DNA of 64,000 nucleotides from Symbiodinium kawagutii (taxonomy: Eukaryota > Sar > Dinophyceae > Suessiales > Symbiodiniaceae): positions 204,799-268,798 of the forward strand of contig VSDK01009018.1 in NCBI GenBank assembly GCA_009767595.1, written 5' to 3'. Under the pieces are notes generated by a model. That model had not been told where the DNA came from and did no database searches. It worked only from the letters and a program-made list of their open reading frames with translations. Position numbers and translations under genes: made by a program. How positions within the stretch are numbered: position 1 is the first letter of the stretch; each line of letters starts with the position of its first letter. Shown here piece after piece: positions 54,200-64,000 of the stretch.

Positions 54200-54354
54200 T
54201 GTGAAAACTGGGAACAATTTCTTTTCGCAGCTTGACTCAAAAGCGCGCTCTGCAGTGAACAACGGCTGAAACAAGCAACTGTACAACTACAAGTGATGTC
54301 CTAGTAGAGGATCACCACACGCTAATTTACAGCCCTAAACAGCATACCTTCACA
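54200..54354 (-). repeat. 5' LTR
   Basis: 155 bp, TGTGAA...TTCACA, paired with 38821-38970. It differs by a TG insertion (CAAGTGATG), a three-base insertion (CACACGCTAA) and about five substitutions. ATACC follows. Confidence 0.95.
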
Positions 54355-54480
54355 ATACCCTCTTTTCAATTGTGGCCTTGATTGTCGTTGGTACCCTATT
54401 GTCATTACAATGAGGGACCACCACTTGTGCCAATGAGAACCAAGGCCACAATTGAAAATAGGGTATCACCATTGTACCCT
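54355..54480. repeat. Inverted repeat interrupted by the retrotransposon
   Basis: The first arm CTCTTTTCAATTGTGGCCTT (54360 on) is inverted at 54445-54480 (AAGGCCACAATTGAAAATAG then GGTATCACCATTGTA). The second arm also matches TACAATGGTGATACC, which lies left of the element at 38806-38820. The arm was therefore continuous before insertion. Confidence 0.88.
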
Positions 54481-54639
54481 GACAATCAACCACCACTTTG
54501 CCGCAATTGGTTGTACCCCTCCGTCATCAAGGGACCACCACCGCTTGTGCCACCGCAATGGACGTCCCACCGGCGGCTCGCTGCCCCAGCTACTGAACTG
54601 TCGACGTGGCTTCCGAGTGCGCCTGCGAACCAGCGACTG

Positions 54640-54970
54640 AGCTGCTTCAAGTTGGGGTACCAGCGTGGCATGGTGCACTATGGTATACTGTTGGCATACT
54701 GTTCGTATAAGTGGTATAAGCGGTACAAGTGGTATACCATTGGGGTAAAAGTGGTACAAGTGGTAAACCATTGGGGTCTAAGTGTCATGTCTTGATGATT
54801 GACAATTGGTACAAGTGTGATGGTGTACAGTTTGGTTGCTCAGTGGTCAATTGATAATTGGGTACAACTTGGTCAATGATACTATGGTTGTACCCAACAT
54901 CATCAATGATCAATTGTCAATGGTTGTACCAATTGTACCCAAGTATCACCGTATTGTCAATTGACTGTAG
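54640..54970. repeat. GTAC-rich TGGTACAAGTGG repeats
   Basis: Degenerate repeats of GTGGTATAAGCGGTACAAG, TTGGTACAAC and inverted GTTGTACCCA. They can fold into several hairpins. No gene is seen. Confidence 0.6.
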
Positions 54971-55207
54971 TCTGTAGTTAATATGGTGTACAATAGTGGT
55001 GACCGATGCCAGTTGTGTTCAGTCAATATTGTGTACAAGTCTCACGATACCTTGCGTGTATCCAGCCAAACTGTCGCAGGATTGGGGTCGGTATGCCAAA
55101 TGTTGATCTATGATCTGTGGTTGTACCTACTGACCAGGTTTCTTGGGACATGCTTGAAGCGACATAAATCATTGGGTAACCAACAGCCATGGCTGACCGC
55201 AGGTTCA

Positions 55208-55339
55208 GTAATGGTAACCCAGGATTAACAAACCCCTGGTTGATTAACTAGGGGGTCCCATTTTAATGGAAAATCAAGGCTTTTAGGGAATACCCCCTAT
55301 TAATCAACCAGGGGGTTATTGATCCTGGGTTACCATTAC
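55208..55339. mobile_element. Small TIR element (GTAATGGTAACCC ends)
   Basis: The left arm GTAATGGTAACCCAGGAT...CCTGGTTGATTAACTAGGGG is the inverse of the right arm CCCCCTATTAATCAACCAGG...ATCCTGGGTTACCATTAC. Arms are about 47 bp in 132 bp total. The central CCATTTTAATGGAAAATCAA then GGCTTTTAGGG is shared with a diverged copy near 30735-30780. Confidence 0.85.
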
Positions 55340-55740
55340 ACTGAGTTCTGTCACCTCGGAAGGGTCATGGAGTGCTGAAAGCTGTTGCTGTAGGACGACT
55401 GGAGGAAGTCGTAATTGGCAACTCGTCCCTGAGCGGGTTGGAGTCACGTTCCTTTGCACAGAGCGATGAAACCCTTGGGAAATCATGAGCACTTGGGGAA
55501 GCGACCCATTTTGGGTTGATAGTTGACGAGGCTTCGCAATGGTCAATGATGATTTTGAGCAAAGCCATAGTGGGAAGACCAGCTCCTTATCAACCAGGGC
55601 ACTTGTCCAACAATGAGGGGAAGCCAGAGTGATCAGCGGAGAAGAAGCCGCTGGTTCATGGGATGAAAAACAAGAATATGATAGAAACCAAGAATGAGAG
55701 GCATAATCAAGAATCATAGGGGCTTACCCCAAAGAAATAA

Positions 55741-55880
55741 GGACATATTCTCTCTCTCTCTATATATATATATCTATATGTATATTTATACATACATACA
55801 TACATACATACATACATACATACATACATACATACATACATACATACATACATACATACATACATACATACATACATACA
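55741..55880. repeat. CT/TA and CATA microsatellites
   Basis: TCTCTCTCTATATATATATC grades into about 23 perfect CATA units, forming the left border of the 10-bp satellite. Confidence 0.95.
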
Positions 55881-57780
55881 CATTACGTAACATTACGTAA
55901 CATTACATAACATTACATAACATTACGTAACATTACGTAACATTACATAACATTACATAACATTACATAACATTACATAACATTACATAACATTACATAA
56001 CATTACATAACATTACATAACATTACATAACATTACATAACATTACGTAACATTACGTAACATTACATAACATTACATAACATTACGTAACATTACGTAA
56101 CATTACATAACATTACATAACATTACATAACATTACATAACATTACATAACATTACATAACATTACATAACATTACATAACATTACATAACATTACATAA
56201 CATTACGTAACATTACGTAACATTACATAACATTACATAACATTACGTAACATTACGTAACATTACATAACATTACATAACATTACATAACATTACATAA
56301 CATTACATAACATTACATAACATTACATAACATTACATAACATTACATAACATTACATAACATTACGTAACATTACGTAACATTACATAACATTACATAA
56401 CATTACGTAACATTACGTAACATTACATAACATTACATAACATTACATAACATTACATAACATTACATAACATTACATAACATTACATAACATTACATAA
56501 CATTACATAACATTACATAACATTACGTAACATTACGTAACATTACATAACATTACATAACATTACGTAACATTACGTAACATTACATAACATTACATAA
56601 CATTACATAACATTACATAACATTACATAACATTACATAACATTACATAACATTACATAACATTACATAACATTACATAACATTACGTAACATTACGTAA
56701 CATTACATAACATTACATAACATTACGTAACATTACGTAACATTACATAACATTACATAACATTACATAACATTACATAACATTACATAACATTACATAA
56801 CATTACATAACATTACATAACATTACATAACATTACATAACATTACGTAACATTACGTAACATTACATAACATTACATAACATTACGTAACATTACGTAA
56901 CATTACATAACATTACATAACATTACATAACATTACATAACATTACATAACATTACATAACATTACATAACATTACATAACATTACATAACATTACATAA
57001 CATTACGTAACATTACGTAACATTACATAACATTACATAACATTACGTAACATTACGTAACATTACATAACATTACATAACATTACATAACATTACATAA
57101 CATTACATAACATTACATAACATTACATAACATTACATAACATTACATAACATTACATAACATTACGTAACATTACGTAACATTACATAACATTACATAA
57201 CATTACGTAACATTACGTAACATTACATAACATTACATAACATTACATAACATTACATAACATTACATAACATTACATAACATTACATAACATTACATAA
57301 CATTACATAACATTACATAACATTACGTAACATTACGTAACATTACATAACATTACATAACATTACGTAACATTACGTAACATTACATAACATTACATAA
57401 CATTACATAACATTACATAACATTACATAACATTACATAACATTACATAACATTACATAACATTACATAACATTACATAACATTACGTAACATTACGTAA
57501 CATTACATAACATTACATAACATTACGTAACATTACGTAACATTACATAACATTACATAACATTACATAACATTACATAACATTACATAACATTACATAA
57601 CATTACATAACATTACATAACATTACATAACATTACATAACATTACATAACATTACATAACATTACATAACATTACATAACATTACATAACATTACATAA
57701 CATTACATAACATTGCATAACATTGCATAACATTACATAACATTGCATAACATTGCATAACATTGCATAACATTGCATAA
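55881..57780. repeat. 10-bp satellite with 160-bp higher-order repeat
   Basis: Monomers are CATTACATAA (A) and CATTACGTAA (G). The order is GG AA GG followed by ten A, i.e. 16 monomers or 160 bp. The leading G pair starts at 55881, 56041, 56201 and every 160 bp to 57481: eleven units without visible error. A CATTGCATAA variant appears at 57711-57780. G and A differ only by the CpG-to-CpA transition. Confidence 0.97.
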
Positions 57781-58114
57781 CATTACATAAGATTACATAA
57801 CATTACCTAACATTACATAAGATTACATAACATTACCTAACATTACATAAGATTACATAACATTACCTAACATTACATAAGATTACATAACATTACCTAA
57901 CATTACATAAGATTACATAACATTACCTAACATTACATAAGATTACATAACATTACCTAACATTACATAAGATTACATAACATTACCTAACATTACATAA
58001 GATTACATAACATTACCTAACATTACATAAGATTACATAACATTACCTAACATTACATAAGATTACATAACATTACCTAACATTACATAAGATTACATAA
58101 CATTACATAACATC
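57781..58114. repeat. 30-bp repeat CATTACATAA-GATTACATAA-CATTACCTAA
   Basis: Ten perfect copies of a three-monomer unit plus a final partial copy, forming a second higher-order pattern at the right side of the satellite. A CATA microsatellite (58120-58180) closes the array. Confidence 0.96.
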
Positions 58115-58150
58115 ACATTACATACATCCATACATACACACATACATACA

Positions 58151-58181
<31 letters not shown>

Positions 58182-58469
58182 GTATACATATGTATAATAC
58201 AGTACCTGGGGCGATTCTCCACGAATTCACAACCACTATACAATAGTTGACTTTCATTTTATTCTATTACATGGAAGTACTAATCATCGCAATGAGGAGT
58301 TCAATATTAGGCACCTTGCAGTTAATGATCAACAGCCATGGTATTTTCCGTCAAAATATCACAGTGGCCTGGTGGTTCACGAGATGATCAAGCAATTCCT
58401 GATCACCTTTTATCGAACCACTAGAACATCCCCCCGTTTCTTCAAAATCGCTGGCGGGGATTGCTGTTG

Positions 58470-58569
58470 CTATCCTCGGCTCTCAAAGACGTGGAGTCGA
58501 AGAATGTTGCGGTTGATCAAATGAAGAAACTGCCCGTGACCAAGGCTTCTTGCGTCAAGGCGCTCAACA
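58470..58569 (-). CDS. Unknown gene, terminal exon
   Basis: 100 nt after acceptor TGGGGAG. One base completes Asp, then it reads VERLDARSLGHGQFLHLINR and NILRLHVFESRG and TAG. The phase joins LLEAL of the preceding exon. The plus strand is also open here but does not chain with its neighbours. Confidence 0.7.
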
Positions 58570-59456
58570 CTCCCCAGTTGATAGGGGGTCACTGGAACCA
58601 ATAGACCTACCATGACCTACCTTTCAATCAAGAACAGGATAGCTCACCCAACTGGATCTGGAAAACCACTGACCGGACAAAATCTTTGCCTTATGCTGAG
58701 TGATGTTTTTCTAAAACTTTCTCAAGAGAACGGTGTTCCCCACATAGCGAGCAAGCAGTGCTTACCATCAGCGAATCGAATTTGAGGGGCAGTTGGGCAT
58801 TTCCGAAAAATGCTGTGGCACCCGGCCATTCAACACTTGGTGGTTTCTCAAGTCAGAGGGGTACCGCCAAATCATCCAATAATGTCCAATATTAATCATC
58901 ATTAGCAGTAAACCAGCTATAACTTTGGGTTCCCTGATTTTGACTAGTACCAATGGATGTAAAACAATTGCTGTATGACAGAGTTCATAATCATTGCTAG
59001 TAGTTGATCCGTAATGAACTAGTATCAAGGAAAAATCACTATCATGAACTCTGATCAACTCGCAGTGCCAACAGCAGCAGGTAGCCATCACATGGCAGTG
59101 GTCGTCCTTTCACCCTTAGTCCCCCTGGTTCCCTCATGATTAACCAGGCTGTTTTCCCAAGAGTTTTGTTGATGATTGTCCCCCACTATTGTTGGCAAAT
59201 ATTGACCGACCAACCAACCAACCAGTTATAGATGGTATATCCCTACTTTGCTGCCTATTAATGCTTATTAACCAACCAACTCTAGCGCTTCCAGTAGCGC
59301 TGGCAACGTCCCCTGAGGTCCCCCGGCTCCCAACTGGTCCACGGGAACAAACTTCTGCGGCACTGGCTGCTGCTGTCGGGCCTGAAACCACCCGCAGCGG
59401 GGCGATGGATGGCACTGGTTGGTTGCCAAAAGGGATAGCGTCAATAAGGCTGAAGA

Positions 59457-59510
<54 letters not shown>

Positions 59511-62500
59511 CTGATGATGATGATGATGATCAATAATGATTACTCCGGCTAAATCAATGCTGATGAATAATGTGATTAGCAATTAATGATGACAGATGAA
59601 GATTTGTACTTAACTAAAGCATTGAAAACAAACGTTCTTGTGCCATGTTGGTGGGAGTTTAACCGCTAACCATCAATGGCTAACCTGCTGGTCTTAAAGG
59701 TAAGGAAACCTCAGTTCTCCATGGTTCACAGTTAGAATCCTCGGAGCGTAGCTACGAAACAGCCAGCTCGGACACCAACTTACCCCAGGCGCCAGAGTTG
59801 ACAGACTTGGTGCTTTTAAGCATCCCATGTGGTTCAAGTGAAATTTTCAAGCATCCACAATTTTTCATCCCCAAAAATGAGCTCTTTTGCAAAAGCTGCG
59901 GGATTTCCTCCCATCATTCGAGGCAGAATGAAAAACAGATGAGTCAAACCATTATTGTTGGTGATTACCTCCTATCATTATTGACCAATTACTGTTGTTG
60001 ACCAATTATTATTGGTCTATTATCATTCAAACCTTTACTAGCCACTGTAAACCCACCATTTTTGCCGGTACCCCAAACTGGCATGAGAAAGCACTATATC
60101 TAACTCGGCAGTGTTTCGGCTGAGATGCCGACAGCATAGGTGTAACCAGCTTGCGAGATGATCTGGTTCGGAAGTCCTGGACCTGGGCAGGGGCTATGGG
60201 CAATGGTTGTTGGTGCTGCAATGGTTCCCCATGGTGGTTCACCGTGATTCCGAAGCACGTTGAGTAACCAGCTGTTTGTTGATGCAATGCTGGTTGTTCA
60301 TAGTGATCCCTAAATGGGCTATGTCAAGTCTGAATGGTTTCTCAAATGTTGCAAGAGTCCCAATCGTAAAAGAGGCATTGTCCTCCACTGCAGCGTGTCT
60401 TTCACGGCTTGCGAAAGCTTTCAGGTCACACCAACAATGATAGGCGTGGCATCACTGTAGGTCACTAAGAACTCAGTACTAAGGTATACGAAAGCAACTC
60501 GTTCGCATGTATATATACACATATATATATATATATACGTATGTATATGTATATATATATATATATACCACTAGTCTGAGCATAGAAAAAAAAGACACAG
60601 GGACGAAGCTCCCAGAGTTCACGTTCACCAAGTGGTGGGCCCCCTCCAGTACGGTTGGATAATCCAGGAATGGTTTCTGCAAAAACCGGGGCGACCGTTC
60701 TATCGGTGGGTGATACGGAATCCTGATGGGTTTGGAAAAGGAAACAGTGAGGTTCATGACGTCCGAATGTTTCTCATTGGTGAAACGGATCCTCTGTTTC
60801 CGAGAATGAAAGCAACCAACACTGGATACTGGATGATATTGGGGTGTTTTGGATCCATATCAGTAATATATGCAACTATTCTATATTATTGATGATATGG
60901 ACTTCTTTGGGATCCATATCAGTAATATAGTTCCATTATCTTCTGTTGCTGTTGGTTATCCATGGGTATCCTCCATGGATGGTGGTCCAACTCTCAATCC
61001 ATAGCCGTTGGTTATGCTCCACAGCTGGTTGATCCAACTCGCCAGTCACTTGGGAGGCTTCGGCATTCCGTCCAGCTGAACATCTGAGGATCCAGCTCAA
61101 AGCTTCTCGGGCCCTCGGCTGTCAAAGTTGGCCACAGCAAGTTCTAGATTTCTAGCCTACTTTCACAGCATCTATAGTAATTGAAAACTCGGAGAAAAGC
61201 ACAATCTGTAACTAGAAGAAAAATCGTGAAAAATCTAGTTGTAACTTGCTAGATGCCTAATTCGAAAATCTATTACTAGGGGAAAAACACAACATCGATG
61301 TTTGGAAACAATCCCTTTAATGGCTTGGAAATGTTGGCCACCATTTATGGTTGGAAATGGGATGTGCTCAGTGGTTGAAGCTTAGCCGTGCACTTGTTGC
61401 TCCACTGTCAGGTTGGTGTCACTGGAAATGGCTGGACAAAGGGGATTCACATCAACATCATCAAAAGAAAGTAGAGTTACTGCCCAAGTGAACACCGCAG
61501 CATAGAACCTGACAGAAGCAAGAAGTCTACAAGAGGGGTCAATAAGAAACTTGAAGACGAATACTGATGGATACCCAATAAGCAGCCACCAGTGGTTGGT
61601 AACCTGCGAGAGAAGCGAATCAATCAGCATGAGATACAACTGCTTAGCATATGTTAGGTTTAGTTTCTAATACCTGCACGAGCATGGCTATACATAGATT
61701 TTCTCACTCTCCTACTGATGGTTACATCAACCAACAACAGCTGACCGCGATTAATACACCATGAACCGCGTAACTCAGAGCGGTTGCTGATGAGTACTGG
61801 GACTGGCTAATACAAAATTGCTTTCTTCGGACATTCACCTATCCAACCGGCACAGCAATAAATGGCGTAAACCTGAATTGCTGTCTTCCCCCTGAAACAA
61901 ATGAGTTTTTGGCGTGGTTAAAGATTTCCCACCATTTCTGGATAGAACCATTGTCAATCACCATAAACCATTTTTCACCAACACTTTCCAATCATTCAAG
62001 CATTCTAACTCACCATCATCGAAGCAGTAATCAACCAGTGGTAGCCATCACTAGGTCGCCATCACTTTCCAATCATTCAACCTGTACTTTCCAATCAACC
62101 TGTCTAACTCACCATCATTTGACCAGTCATCAACCAGTGGTTAACCATGACTCACCACGATTTCACCACACTAAGACACCACCCGGTCCTGACCATCGCC
62201 CAGCAGTTCACCGTTCAAAAACTGACCTTGGCCACCGGACCCACAGTCCAACACGTTGGCCTTCAAAGGCTTTGGGCCTCCTGGAGACGCCAAGTCCCAA
62301 AAAAAAATTCACGGGTGAAGTTGCTGAGCTCGGTGAAACGATGGCAACACTGTGACTTTGGTGGATCGTTATGACTACAACGATGTAACCATCGATGGCA
62401 AATGGATGCAAATGGGATAAGTTGATTATCATGAGGAAGTTCATCTCCTCTATGATCGGTATCCTCCATTTTCCTGGAGAAATCCTCTTATTTCTCTATC

Positions 62501-63244
62501 AAAACCCCGTACCCCTGCTTCCCCATCATTGTTGGTTGGCTGATATTGACCCATAGCGATTTCTCTATCGATACATAGCAATCCTCACCTTCCTCTTTTC
62601 ATCCTTCGATCCCAGCCACGATGCCACGCCTTTCCAGTCGAAGGCACTGGAATAGGACCTCGGCAGTGGACAAGCGAACTGCGCGTACTACAATGCTAAC
62701 GATTATGAATCGTTCAAGCACTTATCAACAATAAATGATTATCAACCATTATGAGCAGTTTTCAATCATGATCAAACAATATTGAATCAACGATGCTAAC
62801 CATTATGAACCGTTGTCAACGCTCATCAACCACTCTTGAACGGTATCACCCATGACTAACAACCACCACCACCACCAGCAGCGCGAAGCCGTGGAATCTC
62901 TGAGCAACCCTGCGATGTGCCCACGAGTGGTGCCTGGAGCGATGAGCTGAGCCAACTGTGAGACTTTCCTGGGAGATGTTCACCGATCCAATCTGTGCCT
63001 CGCGAAGTTTTTCAGAACGGGGAGGATCTTCCAAAAGCCTATCTGGCGGTTTCTCAAAATAGGGGTATCCCAAAAATGGTTAGTTTACTACTACAAACGG
63101 TTCATAAAGGATGATTTGGGGGTACCCCTATGGCTTGAGAAACACCTATCTGATTATCTGGGTCTATCTTGGGGAACTGCTGGTGCTGCGTCCACCATGT
63201 TGCCATCGCATGGCAATTAGCGCAACGAGTCCTGCGAAGCGCTC
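58470..63244 (-). CDS. Multi-exon gene of unknown function
   Basis: Exons at 63178-63244, 62969-63027, 62914-62946, 62630-62678, 62227-62280, 61050-61118, 60105-60182, 59784-59812, 59281-59381 and 58470-58569 join in phase. They end at TAG (58470). Distinct stretches are SAFDWKGGPKPLKANVLDCG, SFELDPQMFSWTECRSLPSP, GLPNQIISQAGYTYAVGISA, PQKFVPVDQLGAGGPQGTLP and a helical C-terminus RLDARSLGHGQFLHLINRNI. No family is recognised. Donors include GTAAGT, GTCAGT and GCGTGG. The two leftmost-coding exons (62914-63027) imply a 22-nt intron, which is implausible, so that part needs revision. The 5' end is beyond 63244 and may leave the window. Confidence 0.7.
58839..58946. mobile_element. Short TIR element, GGTGGTTTCTC family
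   Basis: The left end is GGTGGTTTCTCAAGTCAGAG then GGGTACCGCCAAATCATCC. The right end is decayed (CTTTGGGTTCCCTGATTTTG). It lies in the last intron of the unknown gene. Confidence 0.68.
59281..59381 (-). CDS. Unknown gene exon
   Basis: 101 nt from acceptor GGTTTCAG to GT donor GTTGGT. It contains VPQKFVPVDQLGAGGPQGTL then PALLEAL, with a Gln/Pro-rich start. Phase 0 in, phase 2 out. Confidence 0.75.
59455..59531. repeat. GAT microsatellite
   Basis: About 24 GAT units with one GCT interruption, in an intron. Confidence 0.95.
59784..59812 (-). CDS. Unknown gene microexon (PSLSTLAPG)
   Basis: 29 nt between acceptor TTAAAAG and a consensus donor GGG/GTAAGT. It links SAETLP (60105-60182) to ARQQQPVPQ (59281-59381) in frame. 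Confidence 0.65.
60105..60182 (-). CDS. Unknown gene exon (GLPNQIISQAGYTYAVG)
   Basis: 78 nt after a pyrimidine-rich acceptor (CCCCTGCCCAG), with GT donor GTTAGA. It reads PGLPNQIISQAGYTYAVGIS then AETLP. Phase 1 in, phase 1 out. Confidence 0.75.
60500..60570. repeat. TA/TATG microsatellite
   Basis: GTATATATACACATATATAT and similar runs, about 70 bp, in an intron of the unknown gene. Confidence 0.92.
61050..61118 (-). CDS. Unknown gene exon (FELDPQMFSWTECRSLP)
   Basis: 69 nt from acceptor TTGACAG to GT donor GTGACT. It reads EGPRSFELDPQMFSWTECRS then LP. Phases join SGGQ-A upstream and S-PGLPN downstream. Confidence 0.72.
62227..62280 (-). CDS. Unknown gene exon (KPLKANVLDCGSGGQ)
   Basis: 54 nt from acceptor TCTCCAG to a strong donor AAG/GTCAGT. 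It reads GPKPLKANVLDCGSGGQ with split codons at both ends that fit the neighbours. Confidence 0.68.
62630..62678 (-). CDS. Unknown gene exon (SYSSAFDWK)
   Basis: 49 nt from acceptor GCGCAG to GC donor GCGTGG. It reads FACPLPRSYSSAFDWK and a split Gly completed by the next exon. Confidence 0.62.
62914..63027 (-). CDS. Unknown gene, one or two exons (boundaries uncertain)
   Basis: 62969-63027 reads PPRSEKLREAQIGSVNISQ and 62914-62946 reads LIAPGTTRGHI; both fit in phase. They would be separated by a 22-nt GA-AG interval, which is too short for a normal intron. At least one boundary is therefore wrong, or a base is miscalled. Confidence 0.4.
63045..63146. mobile_element. Short TIR element forming most of an intron
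   Basis: The left end is GGCGGTTTCTCAAAATAGGG then GTATCCC. The right end is GGGGGTACCCCTATGGCTTG then AGAAACACC. CTATCT flanks both ends. The predicted intron 63028-63177 is only 150 nt, so the element supplies about two thirds of it. Confidence 0.8.
63178..63244 (-). CDS. Unknown gene candidate 5' exon
   Basis: 67 nt from acceptor AATCGCAG to GT donor GTTCCC. It reads ERFAGLVALIAMRWQHGGRS then TS, or, in another frame, ALRRTRCANCHAMATWWTQH. The first frame matches the phase of the next exon. Confidence 0.4.
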
Positions 63245-64000
63245 CTGCGATTCTTAGAAGACCGACGATGGACGCGAGGATGGTCGACAGCACCAACCAC
63301 TTGGTGAATCCATGGAAACAGTTGGATGTATTACGATCAATGATTAAACTGCAAATGTTAACATTGAATCCATTTGTTCACTGCGATAAATGCTTAAACT
63401 CAGCTGGTGGATTTCCCCTCAGCTATTGAGCAACCACCTGCAGTGGGTCAACCCCCTGGGAGCCCAGGGACCTTGACATAGGGAGTTCCAGCTTTCTTCA
63501 TCGCTGCGATGCTGTTGTTCACCTGGCGTTCACTGAAGGTCACCATGGTGACAGGTAGAAAAAACATCCAAACAAAAGGTAAGAAAATAGGCAGAAATTG
63601 GGGATAGCAATCATGACCTGAGATGGTTGTTATCCTGCTTAGAGATGACTCATAAGTACGACAGCAACGCGGTCCTCAATGTTCAGAGCTCTCTGTTGTC
63701 ACCAGCGTCACCCACTAAACCAGTCCCTACGACGGCTCAACCGCTATCAACGCAGTACTCCCTTGGGATTGGCCTTGATCAACCAGTTCAATTCACAGCC
63801 CCCGAAGCTCCGTATCAACGAACTGGTACTTTCCCACCCACGGAACGGATGGTAGATACATGCGCCAAACAGTGTGGGGATAATCAACTCTGGTGAACAT
63901 TTGTTATTTGTTGATTCCAGATGGTGAAACAACTTATTAACAACAGCTCATGGGCACAACAAGCAATTACAGCGAGCGATTCCAAGAGTCCCCAATAGCC
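63245..64000. other. Right end, no supported gene
   Basis: AT-rich sequence with one Pro/Thr/Ser-rich plus-strand open stretch (63660-63890, SLLSPASPTKPVPTTAQPLS). It has no splice or family support. I see nothing else. Confidence 0.4.

Larger units (their letters stand above)
38821..54354 (-). mobile_element. Ty1/copia-type LTR retrotransposon with nested 5.2-kb insertion
   Basis: The element has LTRs at 38821-38970 and 54200-54354 and a 5-bp duplication ATACC directly outside both. A primer-binding site follows the 5' LTR. The order Gag, protease, integrase, RT, RNase H on minus defines the copia superfamily. It is 15.5 kb as it stands, or about 10.3 kb without the insertion at about 47036-52283. 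LTRs differ by about five substitutions plus two small indels (about 97 percent identity), so insertion is fairly recent. Two frame breaks (near 43.7-43.8 kb and 39.44 kb) and the insertion make this copy unlikely to be autonomous. No clear polypurine tract precedes the 3' LTR. Confidence 0.95.

Noticed and set aside
55881..58114. CRISPR-like array
   Set aside because: The repeats are contiguous 10-bp monomers with no unique spacers, and the genome is eukaryotic.
55881..58114. Telomere or centromere repeat
   Set aside because: The monomer is not a TTTAGGG-type telomeric repeat, and nothing else marks a centromere; called a simple satellite.
58441..58610. Plus-strand exon reading KDVESKNVAVDQMKKLPVTK
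   Set aside because: The minus strand of the same block chains in phase with four upstream exons and ends in a stop, so minus is preferred.

Overview
The window looks like nuclear DNA of a dinoflagellate, probably Symbiodiniaceae-like. Coding sequence occurs as tiny GC-richer exons (24 to 107 nt) in long AT-richer introns built from degenerate ACCATCA/TGATGGT-type repeats. Splice donors are GT, GC and occasionally GA, and acceptors are AG, usually followed by G. Real genes are almost invisible to an ORF scan: most long ORFs here are satellite translations or chance, and the supported genes had to be read as exon chains whose phases join. Every gene chain I could establish, and the one large retrotransposon, lies on the minus strand, consistent with unidirectional gene order. 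No rRNA, tRNA, CRISPR or bacterial-type feature was seen.

Layout. (1) About 218-10183 (possibly to 13381), minus: an allophanate-hydrolase-like amidase (urea catabolism, DUR2/AtzF type). The catalytic Lys, cis-Ser and nucleophilic Ser lie on three separate exons spread over 5.7 kb. The 3' end runs off the left edge. (2) About 13-23 kb: scattered GC-rich exon-like blocks whose strand is often ambiguous, microsatellites, and an assembly gap (19289-19483). (3) About 22.7-25.3 kb: a block of four stacked tandem-repeat arrays (GAT, a 15-bp minisatellite, a 72-bp in-frame repeat, a 30-bp repeat) followed by a CAA/CAG-rich tract. (4) 25.4-26.8 kb: minus-strand coding sequence I do not recognise. (5) 26961-36460, minus: a mitochondrial carrier (SLC25) gene reconstructed from eleven exons, ten of them supported by the family pattern. 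(6) 38821-54354, minus: a Ty1/copia-type LTR retrotransposon with 150/155-bp LTRs, a 5-bp target duplication (ATACC), a primer-binding site, a CCHC Gag, retropepsin, integrase, RT and RNase H. It is split by a 5.2-kb insertion (about 47036-52283) and two frame breaks. Its polyprotein carries a domain resembling the C-terminal domain of bacterial RapZ. (7) 55741-58190: a 10-bp satellite organised in a perfect 160-bp higher-order repeat. (8) 58470-63244, minus: a multi-exon gene of unknown function with its stop codon at 58470.

Introns are peppered with a short terminal-inverted-repeat element (eight good copies). One copy makes up most of a 150-nt intron, which suggests introner-like behaviour. 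The urea-degrading amidase, the carrier and the unknown gene show no functional link beyond shared orientation. All splice models are read by eye from the DNA and rest on family motifs plus reading-frame continuity, without transcript support.
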